The notes under the pieces: model-generated
Databases searched by the model: none
Told to the model about the DNA's origin: nothing
Seen by the model: only the letters and a program-made list of their open reading frames with translations
DNA from: Ruminococcus sp.
GTDB lineage: Bacteria; Bacillota; Clostridia; Oscillospirales; Acutalibacteraceae
DNA length: 32,212 nucleotides
Direction of reading: 5' to 3'
Assembly (NCBI GenBank): GCA_004558485.1
Contig: SFCS01000018.1
Location: forward strand, 1 to 32,212
Shown here: positions 1-6,419 of the stretch, piece by piece
How positions within the stretch are numbered: position 1 is the stretch's first letter
Layout of the letters: each line of letters starts with the position of its first letter
Translations under genes and position numbers: made by a program

Positions 1-538
1 CGAAGGCGTCGCGCGGGTTGTCGAACATATAGATCTTTCCGCTGTATTTCTCGTTCCACAGAAGATCCCAGCCGTCCTTGAGATCTGCCTCGTCCACATA
101 TTTCTTGTTGTAGAAAATGCCGACCGTTCCCCAGGTGTACGGCACGGAATATTCGTTTTGCGGATCATATTCCAAATTCTTATAGGCATCGTCGATATAC
201 TGATAGTTTGGGATGTTGTCGAAATTCAGCTTGGCAAGCAGTCCCTCGTCGATCATTTTACCGACCATATAGTCTGACGGGAACACCACATCGTATTCCG
301 CCGCGCCCGAGGAGATCAGCGTGTACATGGACTCGTTGGTATCGAAGGTCTTGTAGTTGACCTTGATGCCGGTCTCTTTTGTGAATTCGCGGTTGACATC
401 CATAACCTCATCGTCGATATATTCGCCCCAATTATACACATTGAGCGTCACGGCGCCGTTGTCGGAGCCACAGCCGCCGAGAAAAGCGAAAGTCCCGCAA
501 AGGATCGTCAAAGCCAAAAGGCAAGCAAGTTTTTTCAT
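1..538 (-). CDS. potD: Spermidine/putrescine ABC transporter substrate-binding lipoprotein PotD (3' truncated by window edge)
   Basis: This is the extracellular polyamine receptor that delivers substrate to the PotABC importer. Only the N-terminal ~179 residues are present; the gene runs off the left edge. The protein starts with a lipoprotein signal peptide: basic MKK, a hydrophobic stretch, and a lipobox L-G-G-C with the lipidated Cys at residue 23. The mature part opens with the PotD-typical YNWGEYID segment, followed by FPSDYMV and a YTWGT region as in periplasmic-binding-protein family 1. An AAAGGGTG ribosome binding site precedes the ATG at 538, 21 bp downstream of potC, so it is the last gene of potABCD. 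The alternative, a generic extracellular solute-binding protein, is unlikely given the potABC neighbours. Confidence 0.93.
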   Translation of the reverse strand, partial: MKKLACLLALTILCGTFAFLGGCGSDNGAVTLNVYNWGEYIDDEVMDVNREFTKETGIKVNYKTFDTNESMYTLISSGAAEYDVVFPSDYMVGKMIDEGLLAKLNFDNIPNYQYIDDAYKNLEYDPQNEYSVPYTWGTVGIFYNKKYVDEADLKDGWDLLWNEKYSGKIYMFDNPRDAF

Positions 539-559
539 GAAATACACCCTTTCTGCGCA

Positions 560-1363
560 TTAGGAGCGATGTTTTTTCTTTTTAGAGTTTTCGCGGATCT
601 GCCGCACATTGACAACGATCAAAAGCAGCATCACCGCGCCGAACATCAAGGTGGACAGTGCGTTGATCTCCGGCGTCATCGGCTTTTTCGTCATGGAATA
701 AATGGTGACGGACAGGGTCTGCGCCGTTGAACCGGCATTGAAATAGCTGATGACAAAATCGTCAAGCGACATGGTGAACGCCATGAGCGCGCCCGTGATG
801 ACACCGGGCATGATTTCGGGGATGACGACCTTGCAGAACGCACGCAGCGGCGGACAGCCGAGATCCAGCGCCGCCTCATACAGATGGCGGTTCATTTGTC
901 GTAATTTCGGCATGATCTGCAGCACTACATACGGGATGCAGAAGGTGATGTGCGACAAAAGCAGCGTCAGAAAGCCCGGACGCAAAAGACCGGTCACGCG
1001 GAACACGAACACGAACATCAGCATCATGGAGATGCCTGTCACGATCTCCGGGTTGATCATCGGAATGTTGTTGACCGCCAAAAACAGATTGCGCAGCTTG
1101 CCGTTCATGCTGTGAATGCCGAGCGCCGCCAGTGTACCGATGACGGTGGCAATGATGGCGGAAAGCACCGCGACCTCCAGCGTGACGCGCAGCGAGTCCA
1201 GAATGAGTGAATTGTGGAACAGATCCTCATACCATTTCAGTGTAAAGCCGTTCCACTTCACGCGGTTTTTGGAGTTGTTGAACGAGAAAACGATGAGCAC
1301 AGCGATCGGCGCATACAAAAACAGGAAAATGAGCGCCGTGTAGATACGGGACAGCGTTTTCAT
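560..1363 (-). CDS. potC: Spermidine/putrescine ABC transporter permease PotC
   Basis: This is an inner-membrane permease of the polyamine importer, pairing with PotB to form the translocation channel. It has 267 residues, the usual size. An N-terminal membrane segment (IYTALIFLFLYAPIAVLIVF) is followed by several more hydrophobic segments. The EAA loop that contacts the PotA ATPase is visible as YEAALDLGCPPLRAF, then V-IPEIMPGVITG. An open frame extends 20 codons upstream, but the ATG at 1363 is preferred: it has an AGGAGG site and its ATGA overlaps the potB stop by 4 bp, which points to translational coupling. The C-terminus is strongly basic (KKKKHRS). Confidence 0.93.
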   Translation of the reverse strand: MKTLSRIYTALIFLFLYAPIAVLIVFSFNNSKNRVKWNGFTLKWYEDLFHNSLILDSLRVTLEVAVLSAIIATVIGTLAALGIHSMNGKLRNLFLAVNNIPMINPEIVTGISMMLMFVFVFRVTGLLRPGFLTLLLSHITFCIPYVVLQIMPKLRQMNRHLYEAALDLGCPPLRAFCKVVIPEIMPGVITGALMAFTMSLDDFVISYFNAGSTAQTLSVTIYSMTKKPMTPEINALSTLMFGAVMLLLIVVNVRQIRENSKKKKHRS

Positions 1364-2175
1364 GACACTATCCCTCCTATCTCTTCCTCGTCGTGATCCA
1401 CGAAGTGCATCAGCGCCATGCACAGAAGCATCAGCACCATCAGCACCAATGACAACGCCGCGCCGAGGTTATAGTCGGAGGCGCTGCCGACAAACATGGA
1501 TTCGATGATGTCTCCGATCATATAATTCTTTCCGCCGCCGAGTAGCTTGGAAATGACAAAGGTGCTGACAGCGGGAACGAATACCATGGTGATGCCGGAG
1601 ACGATGCCCGGCGTGGACAGCGGCAGCACGATGCGGCGAAACACCTGAAAGGCGTTGCAGCCGAGATCCTCCGCCGCCTCCAAAATGCGCGTGTCCATCT
1701 TCGCCATGACCGAGTAGAGCGGTAGAATCATAAACGGCAGAAAGTTGTAGACCATGCCGAGAACGATGGCACCGCTTGTGTTGATCATGTTGAAGTGCAG
1801 CCTGAAAAGCCCCAAAAACTGGTTGAGAAATCCCTTGTCCTCCAAAATGGACATCCACGCATAGGTACGCAAAAGAAAGTTCATCCACATGGGGATCATG
1901 ACAATCATCACCATGGTCTGCTGCACTCGCTCGGTGGAACGGGCGATGATGAAAGCAAGCGGATATGCCAGCAAAAGGCAGATCGCCGTTGCGACGGCGC
2001 CGAGCTTGATGGAGTCCCAAAAGGGGCCGACATAGGTGCCGATCTCGCGGATATTGGAAAGCGTGAACTGCCCGTTTGCGTCGGTAAAAGCAAAATAGGC
2101 GACGATCGCCAGAGGGACGATCGTGAAAATGAGCATCCAAATGCCAAAGGGTGCTGCAGCAGACTTCAATCTCAT
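1360..2175 (-). CDS. potB: Spermidine/putrescine ABC transporter permease PotB
   Basis: This is the second membrane permease of the polyamine importer, 271 residues. The first membrane segment is FGIWMLIFTIVPLAIVAYFAF. The EAA motif lies near residue 165 (LEAAEDLGCNAFQVFRRIVLPLSTPGI), as expected for a binding-protein-dependent permease that docks on PotA. The protein ends in an acidic DHDEEEIGGIVS tail. The start ATG at 2175 overlaps the potA stop by 4 bp (ATGA), and the stop overlaps the potC start in the same way, so potA, potB and potC are translationally coupled. Family and position make the assignment secure. Exact substrate preference (spermidine or putrescine) cannot be read from the sequence. 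Confidence 0.93.
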   Translation of the reverse strand: MRLKSAAAPFGIWMLIFTIVPLAIVAYFAFTDANGQFTLSNIREIGTYVGPFWDSIKLGAVATAICLLLAYPLAFIIARSTERVQQTMVMIVMIPMWMNFLLRTYAWMSILEDKGFLNQFLGLFRLHFNMINTSGAIVLGMVYNFLPFMILPLYSVMAKMDTRILEAAEDLGCNAFQVFRRIVLPLSTPGIVSGITMVFVPAVSTFVISKLLGGGKNYMIGDIIESMFVGSASDYNLGAALSLVLMVLMLLCMALMHFVDHDEEEIGGIVS

Positions 2176-3320
2176 ACCTCGTCTGCCCCCTCCTGCTCCT
2201 CGGACAGATCCGCCTCGGGATCTGCCAATTCATCAAATTCCTCGGAATAGGAGCTGTAGTCGCCGAACATGCCGGAATAGGCGGACTTTTTCATGATGTG
2301 AATGTCCTCGGGGTTCAGACGGATGCCGATGGAGCGCCCGACATCATAAAAATCGGTCGTTTGGATCATCCATTTGAAGCCCTTGAAATCGACGATCGTT
2401 TCATAGTGCACACCCTTGAAGGTGACGGCAGTGACCGTACCGACAAGGTCGCCCTTGATGGGCTCGACAATGTCGATGTCCTCGGGACGGATGACCACAT
2501 CCACCGGTTCATCCTTTTCAAAGCCCGCGTCAAGGCAGGAGAATTTCCTGCCGAAAAATTCCACCAGATAGTCGGCGTGCATCACGCCGTCCAAAATATT
2601 GCTCTCGCCGATGAAGTCGGCGACAAAGGCGTTCTGCGGCTCGTTGTAAATGTCCTGCGGCGTGCCGATCTGCTGGATTTTGCCGTTGTCCATGACGACA
2701 ACGGTGTCGGACATGGAGAGTGCCTCCTCTTGATCGTGCGTCACATAGATGAAGGTGATACCGAGGGCTTTCTGAATATTTTTAAGCTCGGTTTGCATGT
2801 CCTTGCGCAGCTTGAGATCCAAAGCCGCGAGCGGCTCGTCCAAAAGCAGCACCTTCGGATGGTTCGCCAGCGCACGCGCGATCGCCACGCGCTGTTGCTG
2901 CCCGCCGGAAAGCGTATGCACGCTGCGCTTTTCAAAGCCGGTCAGGTTCACCATCTTCAGCATTTTCGCAACATTTTCCCTGATCTCGGCAGAGGATCTT
3001 TTCTGCACACGCATACCGAATGCGACATTTTCAAACACATTCAGGTGCGGGAAAAGCGCATAGCGCTGAAAGATCGTGTTCACCGGCCGTTTGTGCGGCG
3101 GCAGAGCGGTCATCGGTTTTTCATCAAAAAAAACATCCCCGCTGTCCGGCTTGACAAAACCGCCGATGATGCGCAGCGTGGTCGTTTTTCCGCAGCCGGA
3201 AGGACCCAGCAGCGTTACAAACTCCCCGTCCGAGATCTTGAGGTTCAGATCCTGCAGCACCGGTTGTTCATCAAATGACACAGAAATGTTTTGAAGACGA
3301 ATGATGGTTTTTTCATCCAT
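2172..3320 (-). CDS. potA: Spermidine/putrescine ABC transporter ATP-binding protein PotA
   Basis: This is the cytoplasmic ATPase of the polyamine importer, 382 residues. Visible motifs are Walker A GPSGCGKTT (39-47), ABC signature LSGGQ (137-141), Walker B LLLDEP (158-163) and the switch His in YVTHDQEEA. A C-terminal TOBE-type regulatory domain follows (VVIRPEDIDIV onward). The last ~30 residues form a Ser/Tyr then Asp/Glu-rich acidic tail that extends beyond the usual PotA core. ATG at 3320 is preceded by a GGGGG-type ribosome binding site that is part of an inverted repeat in the leader. It is the first gene of potABCD, driven by the promoter at 3528-3556. No PuuR-type regulator is adjacent. 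Confidence 0.95.
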   Translation of the reverse strand: MDEKTIIRLQNISVSFDEQPVLQDLNLKISDGEFVTLLGPSGCGKTTTLRIIGGFVKPDSGDVFFDEKPMTALPPHKRPVNTIFQRYALFPHLNVFENVAFGMRVQKRSSAEIRENVAKMLKMVNLTGFEKRSVHTLSGGQQQRVAIARALANHPKVLLLDEPLAALDLKLRKDMQTELKNIQKALGITFIYVTHDQEEALSMSDTVVVMDNGKIQQIGTPQDIYNEPQNAFVADFIGESNILDGVMHADYLVEFFGRKFSCLDAGFEKDEPVDVVIRPEDIDIVEPIKGDLVGTVTAVTFKGVHYETIVDFKGFKWMIQTTDFYDVGRSIGIRLNPEDIHIMKKSAYSGMFGDYSSYSEEFDELADPEADLSEEQEGADEV

Positions 3321-3333
3321 AACAGATGCATCC

Positions 3334-3419
3334 CCCTTTGCGGTAAAAAGTTTCTTGCAGACCCAATGGTCAAGTTTGCATGAAACCGCAACAGCATGGA
3401 CAGTGCGCTCCGCAAAGGG
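3334..3419 (-). promoter_or_regulatory. potA leader: inverted repeat that can sequester the ribosome binding site
   Basis: Plus-strand 3334-3343 (ccctttgcgg) and 3410-3419 (ccgcaaaggg) are exact 10-bp reverse complements, 66 nt apart. In the minus-strand transcript the promoter-distal arm contains the purine-rich potA ribosome binding site, so pairing would hide it. A second upstream copy of the masking sequence, 9 nt matching at 8 positions, lies at 3431-3439. Inside the loop, smaller nested helices can form (3382-3386 with 3350-3354; 3368-3374 with 3354-3363, loop AUUG). This looks like a translational control element. A role in polyamine sensing is inference. Confidence 0.45.
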
Positions 3420-3522
3420 TTTTACACAATCGCAAAGGACTGCGGCACTGCTTGGCTGTCACTGATCGGTTTTTTGCATAGATGCCTGTTTGTGAGGGTG
3501 ACCTCCTCCTTGCAAACAACAT

Positions 3523-3540
3523 ATATCAATATAGTGATAT
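3523..3540. promoter_or_regulatory. Operator-like dyad over the pot promoter -10
   Basis: ATATCA (3523-3528), six bases, then TGATAT (3535-3540) form a perfect 6-6-6 inverted repeat. It covers the -10 hexamer of the pot promoter, as a repressor site would. No regulator gene lies beside it in the window. AT-rich -10 regions can give such dyads by chance. Confidence 0.35.
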
Positions 3541-3556
3541 TTTGCGCATATGTCAA
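3528..3556 (-). promoter_or_regulatory. Sigma-A-type promoter of potABCD
   Basis: On the minus strand, TTGACA (3556-3551), a 17-bp spacer and TATATT (3533-3528) form a near-consensus housekeeping promoter. Transcription would start near 3521 and give a leader of about 200 nt before potA. The leader holds an isolated AGGAGG-like stretch (about 3502-3512) that has no well-placed start codon behind it. Confidence 0.75.
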
Positions 3557-3657
3557 GATTTTTTCAAATATTTCCGAAAATAACCGAATTTTTTCCCTTT
3601 TTGCCTTAAAAATCTGCCCTATTCCTCGAAATACCTTTGATTTTCTTACGAACACGG

Positions 3658-3687
3658 ACATATTTTTTTATGCCTGCCCGTATAGTT
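3658..3687 (+). promoter_or_regulatory. Possible sigma-E-like (mother-cell) promoter of the 3736-7955 cassette
   Basis: ACATATT (3658-3664), a 14-bp spacer and CGTATAGT (3679-3686) resemble the sporulation sigma-E pattern (ATATT, about 14 bp, CATACAnT), with two mismatches in the -10. No good TTGACA/TATAAT pair is seen at this spot. It lies about 50 bp upstream of the first ribosome binding site. The call is tentative and was made by eye. Confidence 0.3.
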
Positions 3688-3735
3688 TAACGATCAAGGG
3701 CGCAGATTGAGGCGTCGCAAAAAGGAGTTTTGATT

Positions 3736-4428
3736 ATGGCGCATGACGGTTTCCCTATTCCGGTTGCGGATATGATTCGTCGCTATCAGCAGGAGCTGCT
3801 GGAACTGCAGAAAAAGAGCGTTGCCACCGTCGGAACGGCGGCAACGATGCCGCCCGCAGAGTCGACAGAAAGGACGGAGACCTTAGACGAAGCGTTTCCT
3901 GCACCGAACATCGAAAGGGATCTTGCCACCCTGCAGCAAAGTGTGGAAAACGGGGCGGAGCCTGCCGCCCCCAAGGAAGGGGTTCCGCCCTTCCCTATCT
4001 TTCCGTCTGCGGAGGAAAAGCCGCCCGAAAAACGGGATATGTCCACGGGGTATCTGCGGGTGTATACCTCCACGGGCAACGGCGTTTTGCCGGTGCCCGG
4101 GGCACGCGTGATGGCGGCGCAACAGGAGGCGAACGGCACGGAAACGCTGATGCTGACGCGCTTTACGGATGAGAGCGGGTATACGCCGCTGTTTTCCCTG
4201 CCTGCCGTCAGCAGCTCGTATTCCATGTCGCCCGACAGTAAAAGCCCCTACACCTATTATACGATATATGTCTATGCCGATGGATTCTATCCCGTAAAGC
4301 TGAGCAGCGTGCCGCTCTACGGCGGCAGTACATCGGTACAGCCTGTGGATCTCATTCCCGTTGCGGAGGGCGGCGATCCGACCATGCAGGAAACAATCGT
4401 TGAGGGTGCTCCGCAGAATTTACAGTGA
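3736..4428 (+). CDS. Protein with carboxypeptidase-regulatory-like domain, first gene of envelope/spore cassette
   Basis: Function is unknown. The 230-residue product has three parts. The N-terminal segment MAHDGFPIPVADMIRRYQQELL is predicted helical and amphipathic. A low-complexity Ala/Pro/Glu linker spans roughly residues 30-100. The C-terminal beta-rich region (about 102-220: GYLRVYTSTGNGVLPVPGARV, then TDESGYTPLF and TIYVYADGFYPVKLSSVPLYGG) has the pattern of a carboxypeptidase-regulatory-like (CarboxypepD_reg/SpaA-like) beta-sandwich. There is no signal peptide and no membrane segment. The ATG at 3736 is chosen because AAAGGAG sits 8 bp before it; an in-frame TTG at 3730 is too close to that site. 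The gene is followed after 9 bp by the SpoIID-like gene. Family members often present surface or adhesion modules, so a structural role is inferred. Confidence 0.7.
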   Translation: MAHDGFPIPVADMIRRYQQELLELQKKSVATVGTAATMPPAESTERTETLDEAFPAPNIERDLATLQQSVENGAEPAAPKEGVPPFPIFPSAEEKPPEKRDMSTGYLRVYTSTGNGVLPVPGARVMAAQQEANGTETLMLTRFTDESGYTPLFSLPAVSSSYSMSPDSKSPYTYYTIYVYADGFYPVKLSSVPLYGGSTSVQPVDLIPVAEGGDPTMQETIVEGAPQNLQ

Positions 4429-4437
4429 GGTGAGCTT

Positions 4438-5838
4438 GTGAACGGTAATGTATATGTACCGGAGACCATCACCGTGCATCTCGGTGCACCCGCGTCGGAT
4501 GCGCCGAATGTGACCGTCTCCTTCCCCGACTATATCAAAAATGTGGCGTCGAGCGAGATCTATCCGACCTGGCCGGATGCTGCGCTGCGTGCCAACATCC
4601 ATGCGCAGATCTCCTTTGCCCTTAACCGGTATTATACGGAATGGTATCGCAGTCAGGGGTATGATTTCGACATTACAAACTCCACTCGCTATGACCAAGC
4701 GTATGTACAGGGGCGCAACACCTTTGACAACATCAGCGCCATCGTGGATGAGATCTTCAACAGCTATGTTGTGCGGGAGGGCAGCGTAGAACCGTATTTC
4801 ACCCAGTATTGCAACGGCACGACCGTCACCTGCAACGGCCTGTCGCAATGGGGTACGGTGCCGCTCGCCGAGCAGGGACTGTCCCCGCTCGCCATTCTGC
4901 AAAACTACTACGGTGATGACATCCGCATTGTTTCAGACGCACCGGTGAGAAGCTCCGGACAGTCTTATCCGGGGCAGCCGCTGCGTCTCGGCATGGCGGG
5001 AAACCTGGTGCGATATAAACAGGTGCAGCTCAACCGCATCTCCCGCAACTACCCCGCCATTCCGAAAATCGCTCCCGTTGACGGCGTTTTCGGACAGGAG
5101 ACAGAAGCGGCAGTCAAGGAGTTTCAGCGCATCTTCAATCTGACGCCGGACGGCATCATCGGGCCGGCAACCTGGTATAAAATTCTCTACTTGTATAACG
5201 GTGTGAAAAAGCTGTCCGAGCTAGACTCGGAGGGCATTTCGCAGGAAGAGATCTCACAGGAGTTCAAGTCGCCCATGTCGTTCGGCGACACCGGCGACAA
5301 TGTGCGGTCGCTGCAATACTTTTTGGCGGTCATCGGTGAGTTTTACGAAAAAGTGCCATCTATCGAGATCACGGGTGTGTTCGATGAGCCGACAAGAAAC
5401 GCCGTCATCGCCTTTCAGAACATCTACGGATTGGATCCCGACGGACTGGTGGGGATCAAAACCTGGCAGGACATCTACCGCGCCTATCGCGGCATCATCA
5501 ACACCACCGCCGCACTGGAGGGCGGCGTCACCCTGTATCCCGGTTATCCGCTGCGTCAGGGAGCACAGGGCGAGGCGGTAGAGATGCTACAGGAATATCT
5601 TTCCTATCTCTCCAAGACCTATCCCGAAATTCCCGATGTGCCTGTGACCGGCGTTTTCGGCGCACAGACACAGGCGGCAGTGGAGGCGTTTCAGGCGCTG
5701 TTCGGACTAACGGTCACTGGCTCGGTCGGCCCTGCCGTCTGGAATGACATCGCCTCGGCCTATGCCGATCTCATGAACGGCAACAATAAGCGTGCCAACC
5801 AGTATTCCGGCACGAGCTTTAGGGAGGAGTCCACATGA
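4438..5838 (+). CDS. SpoIID-like domain protein with three peptidoglycan-binding modules
   Basis: The 466-residue protein has an N-terminal domain (about 25-165) resembling SpoIID/LytB lytic transglycosylases. VASSEIYPTWPDAALRAN aligns with the SpoIID active-site region, with Glu40 at the place of the catalytic Glu, and GLSQWGTVPLAEQGLSPLAILQNYYG matches the C-terminal G-M-S-Q-x-G-A signature. A Cys pair (YCNGTTVTC) may bind metal. Three PG_binding_1 modules follow (about 180-255, 278-352, 370-445), each with the D/TGVFGxxTxxAVxxFQ...GLxxxGxxGxxTW pattern. SpoIID cleaves glycan strands during engulfment, but unlike SpoIID this protein has no N-terminal membrane anchor or signal peptide. The GTG start at 4438 follows a GAGGTGA site. 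It overlaps the next gene by 4 bp (ATGA). Confidence 0.8.
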   Translation: MNGNVYVPETITVHLGAPASDAPNVTVSFPDYIKNVASSEIYPTWPDAALRANIHAQISFALNRYYTEWYRSQGYDFDITNSTRYDQAYVQGRNTFDNISAIVDEIFNSYVVREGSVEPYFTQYCNGTTVTCNGLSQWGTVPLAEQGLSPLAILQNYYGDDIRIVSDAPVRSSGQSYPGQPLRLGMAGNLVRYKQVQLNRISRNYPAIPKIAPVDGVFGQETEAAVKEFQRIFNLTPDGIIGPATWYKILYLYNGVKKLSELDSEGISQEEISQEFKSPMSFGDTGDNVRSLQYFLAVIGEFYEKVPSIEITGVFDEPTRNAVIAFQNIYGLDPDGLVGIKTWQDIYRAYRGIINTTAALEGGVTLYPGYPLRQGAQGEAVEMLQEYLSYLSKTYPEIPDVPVTGVFGAQTQAAVEAFQALFGLTVTGSVGPAVWNDIASAYADLMNGNNKRANQYSGTSFREEST

Positions 5839-6386
5839 TCTTTGTTCCGTTTCCGGATAATGATATTACGGATGAAGAAAGAAAGCTGTATATCCGCGAG
5901 ATCCAAGAGCTTTTGCGCAGCCTGGAAATTGCACAGAACGGCTATTCCGACATACCCATCGACGGCATTTTCGGGCCGAAGACCGCCGAAGCCGTCATGG
6001 CGATTCAGAGGGCGCACGGTCTCACGCCGACGGGTGTTGTCGATCGCGTGACCTTTTACCGCATCGTGGAGGAATACAGCGTCCTTGCGGCAAAGGATGT
6101 GCTGGCGCTCCCCATAAAGGGGTTTCCGCCGAAGGCGGGGTTTGCCTTTCGTCTCGGCGACACGGGCGACGGCGTGGCTTTTTTGAATATCATGCTGCGC
6201 ACACTTTCGGACACCTTCTGCAACATTCCCGCGCCGCCCCAAACACGGGAATATACGGAGGCCACTGCCGCAGCCGTGAACATCCTGCAAACCGTCTTGG
6301 GGTTTGCGCCGACGGGCGTTACCAATCGGCAGACCTGGAACGGGATCACCGGCATGTACAACGATTTGCAGACGGGTTCGGAATGA
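5835..6386 (+). CDS. Peptidoglycan-binding protein with two PG_binding_1-type modules
   Basis: This 183-residue protein has two peptidoglycan-binding modules and nothing else recognisable. Module 1 covers about residues 12-75 (IQELLRSLEIAQNG, IDGIFGPKTAEAVMAIQ, GLTPTGVVDRVTF). Module 2 covers about 98-178 (FRLGDTGDGVAFLNIMLRTL, TEATAAAVNILQ, FAPTGVTNRQTWNGI). They resemble the modules of the preceding protein but are more diverged, especially in the FGxxT segment of module 2. There is no signal peptide, anchor or catalytic domain. It starts with ATG inside the stop of the upstream gene (4-bp overlap) behind GGGAGGAG. Co-translation suggests it works with the SpoIID-like protein, perhaps as a wall-binding partner. 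That role is inference. Confidence 0.8.
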   Translation: MIFVPFPDNDITDEERKLYIREIQELLRSLEIAQNGYSDIPIDGIFGPKTAEAVMAIQRAHGLTPTGVVDRVTFYRIVEEYSVLAAKDVLALPIKGFPPKAGFAFRLGDTGDGVAFLNIMLRTLSDTFCNIPAPPQTREYTEATAAAVNILQTVLGFAPTGVTNRQTWNGITGMYNDLQTGSE

Positions 6387-6419
6387 AAGCGAAGTGACGG
6401 CATGCACCAGGGAGAATTT

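Noticed and set aside
2151..3278. Plus-strand open frame of 375 codons antisense to potA
   Set aside because: PotA motifs on the minus strand are complete, and the plus frame has no ribosome binding site or domain signature.
3470..3490. Leader peptide MQKTDQ in the pot leader
   Set aside because: The ATG is about 22 nt from the only ribosome-like site, too far for normal initiation, and the peptide has no Lys/Orn/Arg-type regulatory pattern.
3422..3661. Minus-strand open frame of 79 codons upstream of potA
   Set aside because: Its start lies upstream of the mapped-by-eye pot promoter and no ribosome site precedes it. It might be a decayed regulator but nothing supports that.
3396..3710. Plus-strand open frame of 104 codons in the pot/cassette intergenic region
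   Set aside because: It has no ribosome binding site, runs across the pot promoter and leader, and the translation shows no family pattern.
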